Origin: JAWKTT01 sp041398965 | Lineage (GTDB): Bacteria; Planctomycetota; Planctomycetia; Planctomycetales; Planctomycetaceae | Direction: 5' to 3' | Length of the DNA: 64,000 nt | NCBI GenBank assembly: GCA_041398965.1 | Contig: JAWKTT010000022.1 | Location: 31,237-95,236, forward strand | Shown: positions 18,970 through 29,000 of the stretch, one piece after another | How the letters are laid out: the number at the start of each line of letters is the position of its first letter | Position numbering within the stretch: the stretch's first letter is position 1 | The notes under the pieces: model-generated | The model's database searches: none | Seen by the model: the letters and a program-made list of their open reading frames with translations, nothing else | Told to the model about the DNA's origin: nothing | Made by a program: the position numbers and the translations under genes

Positions 18970-21285
18970 ATGGTGCGTTCCGTATTTCGTCTCTTGGGCA
19001 TGGTATTGTGTGCTGTGTTGTTATGTCAGTCGCCGCTTTGGGCGGTTACCGACGCCGAAGTCGAGGCGGCACGTCAAAAGGGGATTCAGTTCCTGCTGGA
19101 CTCCCAGCAGGAGGATGGGAGTTGGGTGTTTGAGAAACATGAGGTCGGCATCACCTCACTGTCAGCGATCGCCCTCATCGAGAACGGGATTCTCATCACC
19201 GATCCCCTGATTGAAAAGGCCGAGAGGTATGTGCGGTCGAACTACCTCGAAACGACCGGTACGTATGACATCGCTCTCGCAATCCTGTTTCTTTCGCGAC
19301 TGGGCGACCCCGACAATCGTAGTGTCATTCGTGACTTGGCCGCTCGACTGATTGCGGGGCAGAATGTCGAAGGGGGGTGGGGGTATACCTGTCCCAAAGT
19401 TCGCTCAAGCGTCCTCTCGGGAACCGCAAAACTTCCTGACCCGATGGCGGGAGTCGGTGACAACAGCTGTACCCAATTTGCCGTTCTCGGCTTATGGGTT
19501 GCCTCGCGGTCCAATGTCGATATCGACGCCACAATGCAGTTGGTTGCTCGACGGTTCGCCAAGACTCAGAACGAAGATGGGGGCTGGACTTACAACCCGT
19601 TCAAGGCACCAGTTGCAGACGCTGCTGGGGGGGAGGTTCCGGCCGATGGTACTCCCGACCCGATGAAGAAGCCTGTGGCCCAACCTTCGTCCAGCACGAT
19701 GACCTTTGCCGGACTGTTCTGCGTAACGGTCGCCCGAGCCACTCAGATTCGGGCCGCGAAAGAAGGTCGAACGGTGCGTCGCCCCTCGACAACTCGTCCC
19801 AAGCCAGGTGCGTCAACAGACGACACGGCGGAACCCGAGGTCCCTTTCGTGGACCCCGGTGCCGATGCCAAGACGCTGAAGGATGACCCTGTCTTTCAAA
19901 AGGGACTCAGCAAGGCGACGGCCTTTGCTCCCGGCGTCAGTAATGCCGGGGCAAGATATTTTTTGTGGTCGGTCGAACGGATGGGGGTCATTTTGGGGAT
20001 GAACAAATTCGGGACGACCGACTGGTTTGACGTTGGGGCGGGAGCCCTGTTGAAGATTCAGGCGGAAAATGGGAGTTGGGAACATGCCACTTGGGGTGCC
20101 AATGCGGACACGGCGTTCGCCATCCTCTTCTTGCGAAAAGCGAACTTAGGGAGCGACATCACCCGTCTACTGGAAGGCGAGCCCGAGCTTCCAGTGCAAA
20201 TTTCCACGAAAGCCGATGGACCTCGGTTCCTGACAATCGAAGAGGCGGTCAAAGCCTCAAAGCCCGGCGATACGATTCGAATCGAGGGGAGTGGACCATT
20301 TCAGATGCCGCATCTGGATGTCAATCACGATTTGACGATTCAAGCAGGGCTTGGATACACCCCGATACTCGTGTACGACCTTGGCTTTGATGCCAGTGGA
20401 CTGCGTTCGAACCCCAAGAGCGATCCCAATGCTCGACACATGATTCGTGTGACCAACGGAACGCTGAATCTGGAGGGGCTGCAATTGCAGATGGACGGAC
20501 CTCGAACCGTCAAAGATGTCGCTTGGAACGCCGTCGTCGCCCAAGGGGGACGACTCCGCATTCTAAACTGTTCAATTTCCGAAGGGTCTCGCGAGGGGAT
20601 GGCTGCCGTACAGATTACTGGCCCCGCTGAAGTTGAGATTCTTAACTCACAACTCATCGGGGGGCGGGCTGCAATCGAGTTTAGTGCTGCGGGCGAGCAG
20701 AGTGTCAGCGTGCAGAACTCCATTCTCTTTTCAGATACGCTCGTCAGAATCGTCCAAGGGACAAAGCCAGGCGAGAAGGTGTCGATCCAATTGAGCCATG
20801 TTGCTGCACAGGGACGAGAGGCGTTCAACTTTGCGAAAGTGACCACGCCCACCGATATCACATCCAACGGGGTCGCATATTACTGCGATTCGATGGGGCT
20901 TTCGATGCTGCCAACGCCGCGAGGTCATGAGGGGATCTCCTGGACCGGCAACAGCAACGTGTATGACGTCCGGAGTTGGATCGGTTCTGGAGGTTCTGCG
21001 GTTGCCAGCGTAAAAGATGCGACCACATGGAACACCTTCTGGGACGGGAATGACATCGATGGGGACAAGCGAATCATCACCTACGATGGAAAACTGCGAC
21101 AGGGAGCCTATTCGCACACGGTGACTTCTGACAAATTCTCCTTTTCCTCGACTTCGCAGGCTTACGGTCTGCGTAAGAAGTGCGGAATCGTTCCGCAATA
21201 TGTCGGTCCAGGATACTCCTACTCAGTTTTCCGAGAAGGCTTCGATTACACAAGTTGGACACGAGGTCTGGCGACGGCCAACTGA
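18970..21285 (+). CDS. Secreted prenyltransferase/squalene-oxidase repeat protein with beta-helix half
   Basis: Exported 771-residue protein. The signal peptide covers residues 1-25 (hydrophobic MVLCAVLLCQSPLWA). Residues 30-395 carry QxxxGxW-type repeats of the prenyltransferase/squalene cyclase alpha-toroid: QEDGSW (47-52), QNVEGGWGY (131-139), TQNEDGGWTY (199-208), QAENGSWEHATWG (364-376). A Pro/Thr-rich linker (about 215-305) splits the toroid repeats. Residues ~410-660 look like a right-handed parallel beta-helix (HDLTIQAG, NGTLNLEGLQLQM, GRLRILNCSISEG). No cyclase catalytic DxDD motif was seen, so a structural or binding role is likelier than terpene cyclisation. GGAGG six bases before ATG 18970 fixes the start. 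It precedes pyrK by 57 bases. Confidence 0.8.
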   Translation: MVRSVFRLLGMVLCAVLLCQSPLWAVTDAEVEAARQKGIQFLLDSQQEDGSWVFEKHEVGITSLSAIALIENGILITDPLIEKAERYVRSNYLETTGTYDIALAILFLSRLGDPDNRSVIRDLAARLIAGQNVEGGWGYTCPKVRSSVLSGTAKLPDPMAGVGDNSCTQFAVLGLWVASRSNVDIDATMQLVARRFAKTQNEDGGWTYNPFKAPVADAAGGEVPADGTPDPMKKPVAQPSSSTMTFAGLFCVTVARATQIRAAKEGRTVRRPSTTRPKPGASTDDTAEPEVPFVDPGADAKTLKDDPVFQKGLSKATAFAPGVSNAGARYFLWSVERMGVILGMNKFGTTDWFDVGAGALLKIQAENGSWEHATWGANADTAFAILFLRKANLGSDITRLLEGEPELPVQISTKADGPRFLTIEEAVKASKPGDTIRIEGSGPFQMPHLDVNHDLTIQAGLGYTPILVYDLGFDASGLRSNPKSDPNARHMIRVTNGTLNLEGLQLQMDGPRTVKDVAWNAVVAQGGRLRILNCSISEGSREGMAAVQITGPAEVEILNSQLIGGRAAIEFSAAGEQSVSVQNSILFSDTLVRIVQGTKPGEKVSIQLSHVAAQGREAFNFAKVTTPTDITSNGVAYYCDSMGLSMLPTPRGHEGISWTGNSNVYDVRSWIGSGGSAVASVKDATTWNTFWDGNDIDGDKRIITYDGKLRQGAYSHTVTSDKFSFSSTSQAYGLRKKCGIVPQYVGPGYSYSVFREGFDYTSWTRGLATAN

Positions 21286-21342
21286 AGCTGTACCCCGTTG
21301 CGACTCCGTTCCATTCAATCCATTTCGCACTGACCACTGCAC

Positions 21343-22308
21343 ATGACTGCCGAGACTGTTGCCGAGAGAGATCGCTGGATTCGCTTCGCCCCTGGCTGTC
21401 AGACTGCGAGTGGTCAGACGTTGGGACGTGTGCTCCTGCAGGAGCAACTGGCCCACGACACGTATCGCCTGCGAATCGAGGCTCCGGACTTCGCCCGCAA
21501 GGTGTTGCCGGGACAGTTCCTGATGTTGCGTTCTCCTTCGCGGCAAGATCCTTTGCTCGGGCGTCCGTTCGCCCTTTACGATCGGGTTCACGACTCCGCC
21601 GGTGCGCTGGTTGGATTCGATGTCGTTTATCACGTCATCGGCAAGGGGACCGGGATGATGCGGAACTGGACCGGAGGCGAACCGGTCGAGTTGTGGGGAC
21701 CACTCGGGAACGGCTTTCCGACTCCTGATGTCTGGCTTCCTTCGGGGACATCGCCCCCATCTTCAGATGTGTCACCCCGAAGTGGGCATTTGATGTGCAT
21801 CGGGGGGGGGATCGGGTACACGCCATTTTTAGCGGTTGTACGGGAAGCACTGGGTCTTGCGGCTTATGGTTCGCCAGTGCGAAAAGTCTGTTGCCCGGTT
21901 GATCGCGTGACGATGGTCTATGGGGCTCGTTCTCAGCGGTATTTGGCCGACGTTTCCGAATTTGAAGCACTCCCCGGATTGGCATTGCAACTGGCGACCG
22001 ACGACGGGACGGCGGGGCATCATGGGTTTGTTACCGACTTACTCTTGCGTTCGCTCGATTCGCCGGATCGGCCGGATGCCGTTTACTGTTGCGGTCCCGA
22101 GCCGATGATGCACGCTGTCGCCAAAACGTGCGAACAGGGGGGAGTTCGCTGCTGGATGTCGCTGGAAACCCCGATGGCTTGCGGGTTTGGTGCCTGTTTT
22201 AGCTGTGTCACCCGAGTGCGGACAGATGACCCTTCAGGCTGGGATTACCGGCGAACCTGTGTCGAAGGTCCGGTTTTTGAGTCAACAACTCTATTTTCAG
22301 GCGACTGA
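21343..22308 (+). CDS. pyrK: PyrK-like dihydroorotate dehydrogenase electron transfer subunit
   Basis: Flavin and [2Fe-2S] protein that passes electrons from dihydroorotate dehydrogenase B to NAD+ in pyrimidine synthesis. The FAD-binding block is RPFALYD, the NAD-binding domain has CIGGGIGYTPFLAV and CGPEPMMHAV, and the C-terminal iron-sulfur ligands are C280, C285, C288 and C306 (C-x4-C-x2-C-x17-C), as in PyrK. At 321 residues it is longer than the ~260 typical, with an insertion of about 20 residues (WLPSGTSPPSSDVSPRSG) before the NAD domain. No pyrD is adjacent, so the catalytic subunit must be elsewhere or the protein serves another oxidoreductase. It lies close behind the secreted gene. 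Confidence 0.85.
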   Translation: MTAETVAERDRWIRFAPGCQTASGQTLGRVLLQEQLAHDTYRLRIEAPDFARKVLPGQFLMLRSPSRQDPLLGRPFALYDRVHDSAGALVGFDVVYHVIGKGTGMMRNWTGGEPVELWGPLGNGFPTPDVWLPSGTSPPSSDVSPRSGHLMCIGGGIGYTPFLAVVREALGLAAYGSPVRKVCCPVDRVTMVYGARSQRYLADVSEFEALPGLALQLATDDGTAGHHGFVTDLLLRSLDSPDRPDAVYCCGPEPMMHAVAKTCEQGGVRCWMSLETPMACGFGACFSCVTRVRTDDPSGWDYRRTCVEGPVFESTTLFSGD

Positions 22309-22598
22309 CCCACTCGTTCCGCGTACATTTCCTGTTGCCCCAAGTCGCGTCAGGCACGAAGATACTGTCCCAGGCCACTATTGGGTGAAGCAGAGCAGTT
22401 GTATGGCGGACATCGCTGTCCGTCGCTGGCAGAAGTCTCAACCAACGACTCTCTGGGACGTCCGGTTATTTCGTTATTCGTGACTCGCCAGGCACTGTGA
22501 CGGCCCCCCCCAGTCCGCGAAATGGGGTTAAAGGGCGTTACCTCAACACTCATCGAGATCAGTGACTTTCCAACTTTACAGACAGTAAGACGAAACAC

Positions 22599-24062
22599 AT
22601 GCTTGGAATCGATTGGGGCGAGACGTCGTTCGGTGCCGTCTGGGGAGGTCGGGAAGGTGCGACTTTGCGCGTGCGGCAAGTCCTGCGATGGACATTGCCA
22701 AACGCGACGGGCGATGGAGCAGAACCGAGCGTCACTGGAGAATGGTTGAAGCAACAGTGTGCGACGCTCGGGGGCGAGGTTGGCCCGGTCCACGTCGTGC
22801 TTCCTCGTCAGTCCATCGCCACTCGTCGACTCGACCTCCCGGTTGTTCCAGATGACGAACTCCCGGAGATCGTTCGCTTTCAGGCAGCGACGAAGTCATC
22901 CCGACCGCTCGGCGATTTGTCGATCGACTTCGTTCCCTTCCCGACAATGCATGAGGCAACCTCTCGCAGCGTTCTACTCGCGACGATCGATCGAGAGCGA
23001 ATGGATGCCATTCGTGCCGCCGTCGAAGGGGCCGGTCTGACGTTGGGGAGCGTGGGGGTCAGTCCGATCGGTGTGGCGGAACTCGCCGCACGATACGAGT
23101 CGATGCAGGGGGAAGATGTTCAACAAGCGACACTTGTCGTCTACAAAGATGGTCCACGAATCGAGATCTCGATTCTGCATCGACTCCGCCTTCTCTTCTC
23201 TCACCATACCGTTCAAGAACAGGAGGATGAACGATCGCTCCGTTCGACGATGACCGAAATTACTCGCTCATCCGTCGTCCTTTCGCAGACCTCCCCTGGC
23301 GTCGAAATCGGTCGGGTCTGCCTTGTCGGAGACACCGCGTCTCTCGTTCAGCTCGAAGTCTCGTTGCGGGACCGCTTCGGTGGCCAGCTGGATGTCGTCG
23401 ACCCCACACGTCTTCCCGGTCTGCTCTGTGATGGAACCGTGAGTCGTGACACTCTAGCCTCTGCCGCCCCGGCTTTTGGCGTGTTGCTCGGACTTGATGA
23501 CCGGGTCATTGACGCCATCAACTTCCTCAATCCCCGAAAGACTCCACCGAAGCGAAACGAGATGAAGCGACGTGCCGTCCTCATCGGAGGGGGTGTCGCT
23601 GCTGTGGGACTGCTGGGTGGAGGGGGCATGTGGATGTATGGCAACTCCCTGGCTGGAGAGATCGACACACTGACCCGTCGACAGTCGGGGATGCAGCAGT
23701 CGCTCGCCGCGGGAGAGGGGACGATGAAGGATCACGAGTTAGTCTCGGGTTGGCTGCGTGGGGCAGTCGATCCACTTGATGAGATTGATCGTTTCAATCG
23801 ACTGTTGCCGGGTGGAGACCGCGTGCTCATTATTGAATCGCATGTCTTTTCCGGTTCCCAAGATGCCATCTCGCGTGTGACTGCGATTGGCATGGCCCGG
23901 ACTCAGCGCGACATCGAAGACTTAAATCAGCGATTCAACGAACAGGGGTATCGTGTGAAACCCAAGGTTCCCGGACCGAATAAACTGAATCCCGACTATC
24001 CGTTTCGTTTTGACCTCGACATCGAACGTCTGCAGGAAGCCCCTGCGAAGGAGCAACCATGA
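22599..24062 (+). CDS. PilM-like ASKHA ATPase fused to PilN-like segment
   Basis: Probable inner-membrane assembly protein of a type IV pilus or type II secretion-like machine. Residues 1-310 form an actin-like PilM/GspL cytoplasmic domain (GIDWGETSFGAVW at the start; VHVVLPRQSIATRRLDLP; ELPEIVRFQA). A hydrophobic segment at 326-348 is the only transmembrane helix, and residues 350-487 form a short coiled coil and ferredoxin-like periplasmic domain like PilN. In classical systems PilM and PilN are separate, so this is a GspL-like fusion. The stop overlaps the next gene (ATGA, 24059-24062), which encodes the PilO/GspM-like partner. No pilins or PilQ are in the window. Confidence 0.7.
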   Translation: MLGIDWGETSFGAVWGGREGATLRVRQVLRWTLPNATGDGAEPSVTGEWLKQQCATLGGEVGPVHVVLPRQSIATRRLDLPVVPDDELPEIVRFQAATKSSRPLGDLSIDFVPFPTMHEATSRSVLLATIDRERMDAIRAAVEGAGLTLGSVGVSPIGVAELAARYESMQGEDVQQATLVVYKDGPRIEISILHRLRLLFSHHTVQEQEDERSLRSTMTEITRSSVVLSQTSPGVEIGRVCLVGDTASLVQLEVSLRDRFGGQLDVVDPTRLPGLLCDGTVSRDTLASAAPAFGVLLGLDDRVIDAINFLNPRKTPPKRNEMKRRAVLIGGGVAAVGLLGGGGMWMYGNSLAGEIDTLTRRQSGMQQSLAAGEGTMKDHELVSGWLRGAVDPLDEIDRFNRLLPGGDRVLIIESHVFSGSQDAISRVTAIGMARTQRDIEDLNQRFNEQGYRVKPKVPGPNKLNPDYPFRFDLDIERLQEAPAKEQP

Positions 24063-26017
24063 CAGATCGCGAGAGAAAACTGGCGATCGGCATGGTCGCC
24101 GTCGTGGGCCTCTGGGGTGGGTCCGCCCTGCTCCCGGAAAATGCACTCTCACCGTTCAAAGAAAAGAACGACCAGATCGTTGCCCTGAAAGAATCGGTCA
24201 ACAAGCTGTCGGACGAAGAGACCTCGCAAATGCTGCGGGTTGGCGAACTCAAGCAGTGGCAAACCCGCAGTCTTCCCCCCGACCCACTGGTGGCCCAACG
24301 ACTCTATCAAATCTGGCTGGTCGACCTTGCTGAGTTCTCGGGGTTTGACTCCATCGTCCCGACACTCGGGGGGCAACCGGTTTTTGGACAGCGGGCCAGT
24401 TCTCGCAGCGGACGGAAGGAAGAGCCGCTTGGCAATACCGTCAATGTCACGCTGAAAGGAAAAGCAACGCTCGAACAGGTGGCGACGTTTTTGTATCACT
24501 TTGAACGAACCGCACTTTTGCACCGCATTACACAATGCGACATTACGTCAACCGACATCGACGGGAACCCGAAGCTGCAAGTGACGATTGCCGCCGAAGG
24601 ACTCGCACTCTCGGCAGCCCCATCACGCAATCGACTCTTTCCGCAATCGCTCTTGAAGACCCCACTCGCCAAGAATGGAAGAGTTCTTGAAGTCGACAGC
24701 GACGCCGAGTTCCCGCCGCAGGGGGAGTTCCGCATTCGGATCGGTCGCGAACTGTTGCAGGTGTCGAAGAGAATCGAGCCGGGGAAGTGGGAAGTCCAGC
24801 GCGGCGTCGAGGGGAGCAACATCGGCGACTTCAAAGCAGGTGACATCGTTGAACTCGCTCCCATTGCACTCCCTCGCGACCCTGAAGCTCCGCGTTCGAT
24901 GGCCGAGTACAGGTCGCTGCTGGCCGCTGGTCCGTACACCCGACCTGCCCCCCCGATTCAGTATCGCCCAGCACTGAAGTCGATCAGCGATCAGACAGTT
25001 CTCCAAGGGAATACGTTCACCGCGAAGATCTCCTTGTCGGGTTGGGATCCCAGTTGGCAGCCGGCTGTCCTGAAACTTGACTCCGACGCTCCTGCCGGGA
25101 TGACACTCACTCCACAGGGAGAGATCAATTGGAAGACCACCATCGATCAACCGACGGAGAGTCACACGATCAAGGTGCTTGCCTTTCGCGAAGGTCGCGA
25201 CGAAGCGGTCGTTTCGACAAAGTTTCGCGTGACGGTCAAGCAACCGAACCGACCTCCCAACTTCACCCCGGCACGTCCCGCGTTTGCTTGTCTGGGGCGA
25301 CCTTTCTCCACCATCGTCTCAGCCACCGACCCCGATGCCCGCGGCTCGCTGAAGTTCTCGCTCTCCGGAAGCGTGCCGGAAGGGGCGACGATCGAGCCAG
25401 TCCCAGGCCAGGCTGGAAGTGCTCGGATTATTTGGACCCCCTCGCTGACTCTCGATCCAGGCGACTATATCGTTAAAGTGCAGGTTCAGGATTCTGGTGA
25501 CCCTCCGTTGCAGGCGACCCTCGACGTAACGATTACAGCCGAGGACGACTTCGCCGTCGAAACCTACTTCGTCGGTGCAGTACGAGAGGGAGAGTCGCGA
25601 ACGGCGATGCTCACGAGCCGACTCGACAACCGCACGTTTTATCATCAGCCGGGAGACGAGTTGTCCGTCAACGACGTTCACGGCACAATTGAAACCATTG
25701 GCGATCGTCACTTGATTCTGAAATCAGAAGGAAAACTCTATCGCCTGCAACTCGGCCAGAACCTCCGCCAGTTATCTGAATTTTCGTCGACAGACAACGC
25801 GTCGACAGAGAAAGGACGCACTGACAATGGAACGACAGAGAACGTTACCCCGGAGAGCAATACAACGATCAAGCCGACAACTTCCGCTCCTCCATCAACA
25901 ACGTCACCGTCAGGAACCACTACCCCCAACGACAGCACAACGCCTGATGCATCGCCCACAGGCCCATCATCGTCCGATGGTGAGCAAGATCATGGCGAGC
26001 CGAACCAAGACGCGTAG
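24059..26017 (+). CDS. PilO/GspM-like protein with Ig/cadherin-like modules
   Basis: Membrane-anchored partner of the preceding PilM/N-like protein: a short N-terminal hydrophobic segment (residues ~8-26), a coiled region with KEKNDQIVALKESVNKLSD, then a PilO-like ferredoxin domain (to about 190). Unlike PilO it continues to 652 residues with putative Ig/cadherin-like beta modules: QTVLQGNTFTAKISLSG and RPFSTIVSATDPDARG, each followed by VKVQVQDSGDPP-type strands. A Ser/Thr/Pro/Asp-rich C-terminal tail follows (from ~585). Such modules suggest contact with carbohydrate or other envelope proteins. Translationally coupled to the upstream gene by a 4-base overlap. Confidence 0.65.
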   Translation: MTDRERKLAIGMVAVVGLWGGSALLPENALSPFKEKNDQIVALKESVNKLSDEETSQMLRVGELKQWQTRSLPPDPLVAQRLYQIWLVDLAEFSGFDSIVPTLGGQPVFGQRASSRSGRKEEPLGNTVNVTLKGKATLEQVATFLYHFERTALLHRITQCDITSTDIDGNPKLQVTIAAEGLALSAAPSRNRLFPQSLLKTPLAKNGRVLEVDSDAEFPPQGEFRIRIGRELLQVSKRIEPGKWEVQRGVEGSNIGDFKAGDIVELAPIALPRDPEAPRSMAEYRSLLAAGPYTRPAPPIQYRPALKSISDQTVLQGNTFTAKISLSGWDPSWQPAVLKLDSDAPAGMTLTPQGEINWKTTIDQPTESHTIKVLAFREGRDEAVVSTKFRVTVKQPNRPPNFTPARPAFACLGRPFSTIVSATDPDARGSLKFSLSGSVPEGATIEPVPGQAGSARIIWTPSLTLDPGDYIVKVQVQDSGDPPLQATLDVTITAEDDFAVETYFVGAVREGESRTAMLTSRLDNRTFYHQPGDELSVNDVHGTIETIGDRHLILKSEGKLYRLQLGQNLRQLSEFSSTDNASTEKGRTDNGTTENVTPESNTTIKPTTSAPPSTTSPSGTTTPNDSTTPDASPTGPSSSDGEQDHGEPNQDA

Positions 26018-26086
26018 CGCCGTTCAGCAGGGAATTCATTCCCCCCCAAAGATGTTTAGCACTCAATCTGTTCGGAGTGCCGTTGG

Positions 26087-29000
26087 CTACTTCAATAGCA
26101 GTTGTAAGTAGTCGATGAGCGAAGCTCCATCAAGGTCGCGGCGGGCGAGGAGGAGGTAGGCGTTGCGACGATCGACAAGACGAAGGTCGGACCCAATGTG
26201 TCGGCAGAGGTCGTGAATCTTCTGGTCGTCGCGATAGCTGAAGACGGCGAACCGGTTCTCTTCGGTCTCGAGACGAATCCCGTCGATCCCCCATCGCCAC
26301 GCCATGAGTTCGAGCGACTTTTGCTTGAGCAGACGTTCGGCTGGCTCTGGGATTGGTCCGAATCGGTCGCGAATTTCTGCGGTCAACTCCTCGAGTTCGG
26401 AGAACGTGGCTGCCGTCGAGAGCTTGCGGTAGACGTCGATCTTTTGTCGACCCGGAGGGATGTAAGTGTTGGGGATGTACGCCTCAAACGGCAAGTCGAT
26501 GTTGACATGCGGCAAGTCTCGCGGAGCCAATCCTTGCTCCTTGCGCACAGCGGCTTCGAGCAACTGACAATAGAGTTCGTAGCCAACGACCGAGATGTGA
26601 CCACTTTGCTCGGTCCCGAGGATGTTCCCCGCCCCTCGGATTTCGAGGTCTCGCATGGCGATTTTGAAGCCCGCTCCCAGTTCGCTGTACTCTTCGATTG
26701 CCTTGAGTCGTTTCGTCGCCTGTGACGACACCGGCTTCTTTTCGTCGAGAATGAGGTAACAGTACGCCCGATGTTTGTACCGTCCCACTCGTCCGCGAAG
26801 CTGATGCAAGTCGGCCAAACCGTACCACTGTGCCTGATCGATAAACATCGTATTCGCCGACGCAATGTCGAGACCGCTTTCGATAATCGTCGTCGCCAGC
26901 AGGATGTCGGCATTCCCTCGAACGAAGGCCAGCATCGATCGTTCGAGTTCCCGTTCGCTCATCTGTCCGTGTGCGATGACGATGCGTGCCTCAGGGACGA
27001 GTTGCTTCAAACGATCGCGGACCGCTTCGATGTCGTGAACCCGATTATGCACGAAATACACCTGCCCTCCGCGATTCATTTCCCGCATCACCGCGTGACG
27101 AATGAGATCGCCATCCCAACGAACGATGCGGGTTTCAATGGCGACTCGGTCGCGAGGGGGAGTCGTCAAACTGGAGATGTCGCGAATCCCCAACAGCGAC
27201 AGATGCAGCGTGCGCGGGATCGGAGTGGCCGACAAGGTCAGCACGTCCACCGCCAGCCTGAGCCGCTTCAACATCTCCTTTGCATCGACACCAAAACGCT
27301 GCTCTTCATCAATCACCAGCAGACCGAGATTTTTGAACTTCACATCCTTTTGCACAATGCGATGCGTGCCGATGACGATGTCGATCTTCCCTTCGGCTGC
27401 CAGTTCGAGCGTTCGTTTCTGATCGGCCTTGGTCCGAAAACGGGAAAGAGACTCGACCCGTACCGGGAACTCAGCCATGCGATCCCGGAAACTGCGATAG
27501 TGCTGCTCACAGAGCACCGTCGTCGGAACCAGAATCGCCACTTGATAGCCCGCGTCGACCGCTTTGAAGGCGGCCCGCATGGCGATCTCCGTCTTGCCAA
27601 AACCGACGTCCCCACAGACGAGGCGATCCATTGGGCGGGGCTGCTCCTGATCCTGTTTGGTCTCGTGGATCGCGGAGACCTGGTCGGCTGTTTCGATATA
27701 AGGAAATGCCGCCTCGAACTCTTTCTGCAGGTGCGAGTCCGGGGGGCATGAGAGCCCCGGCTTGGTCGCCCGGTCGGCTTGCAGGCGAAGCATGTCCGAA
27801 GCCATGTCGGCGATCGCTTCCGACACTTTCTGTTTCTGCCGACTCCACAACGACCCGCCAATCTTGGAGAGTGTGGGGGCTGTCTTCGCCGCACCGACAT
27901 ACTTCTGCACCAGATGGATGAGCGAGACGGGCACATAGATCCGCACGCGATCGCGAAACTCCAGCAGCAAATGCTCTTCCTTGATGCCGTCCTGATCGAC
28001 GAGTTCCATCCCCCGAAATCGCCCGATTCCATGCGTCAGATGCACAACGTAGTCGTTTGGGTTGAGGTCGAGAAATGAATCAATCGCACGCGATTCGACT
28101 CGTTTGACCTTCTTTTGCTGACCCCGTCGGATATCGGTTCGGCTGAAGAGTTCATGATCGCTGAGGACAATCAACTGCTGGCTGACAATCCGAAATCCTC
28201 GGGCGACACTCCCAACCGTCAACACAACTCGCGGCCTTTCCGCCGTTGCTGTTCGTGCGATGAGGTCTGCTGCGTCAACCACTTCAAAGGTCGATTTCTC
28301 CTCTTCAAACAGTTCCTTCAGACGTGTCTGTTCGCCGACATTATGACAGGCAATGAGTACGGTTTCTTCACGACCGACCACCGTCGCCAGTTCGTGTAAG
28401 ACCTCAGCCTTCGGTCCGGTAAATCGCTCGATTGACTCGATCTGCAAGTGGCAGGTTGTCTCGACACTGTCGGACGCAAGTGCAGAGAGCGTGACGGTGG
28501 GCCGAGTCGTACAACGCTGCATTGTTGACTCGACGGTGTACAACCCGCGCGGGTTGTCGAGCCGATCAAGATAGTGCTTCCCTTCATCGATCAGTTCGGG
28601 CAACTCGATCAGTCCGATGGCGGTCCCTAGGGGTAACAGGTCTACGAAATGCTCCCCTTCACTGAACGGAACTGACGGAGTCGTTCCCTTCGCGGGGGAA
28701 TTCGACTCATCCTTGGACGCGCCGACCGGGGCCAATGCGGTCAGTTGGGCCTCGGTAAGGTCTTCGAGTTTACGTTGAGTTTCGGAATCAAACGTTCGGA
28801 TCGAGTCGATCTCGTCGCCAAACAGTTCGATGCGAAACGGGTCTTCCGCGTCGGGGGGAAAGACATCCAGAATCCCTCCATGCAACGCGAACTCACCCGG
28901 ACGTTCGATCGCAGACTCTCGCTCGAATCCACGGTCAACCAACCATTGCAAGAGTTCTTCGAGATCGAGTGTCTCCCCCACCTTCAGTTGCCGCGTCGAG

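Noticed and set aside
26059..26080. Six-base stem between the PilO-like gene and mfd as a terminator
   Set aside because: Weak stem with a 10-base loop and no U-run on either strand.
26771..27751. Plus-strand 326-codon frame opposite mfd
   Set aside because: Mirror of the conserved mfd helicase; His/Arg-rich, no family.
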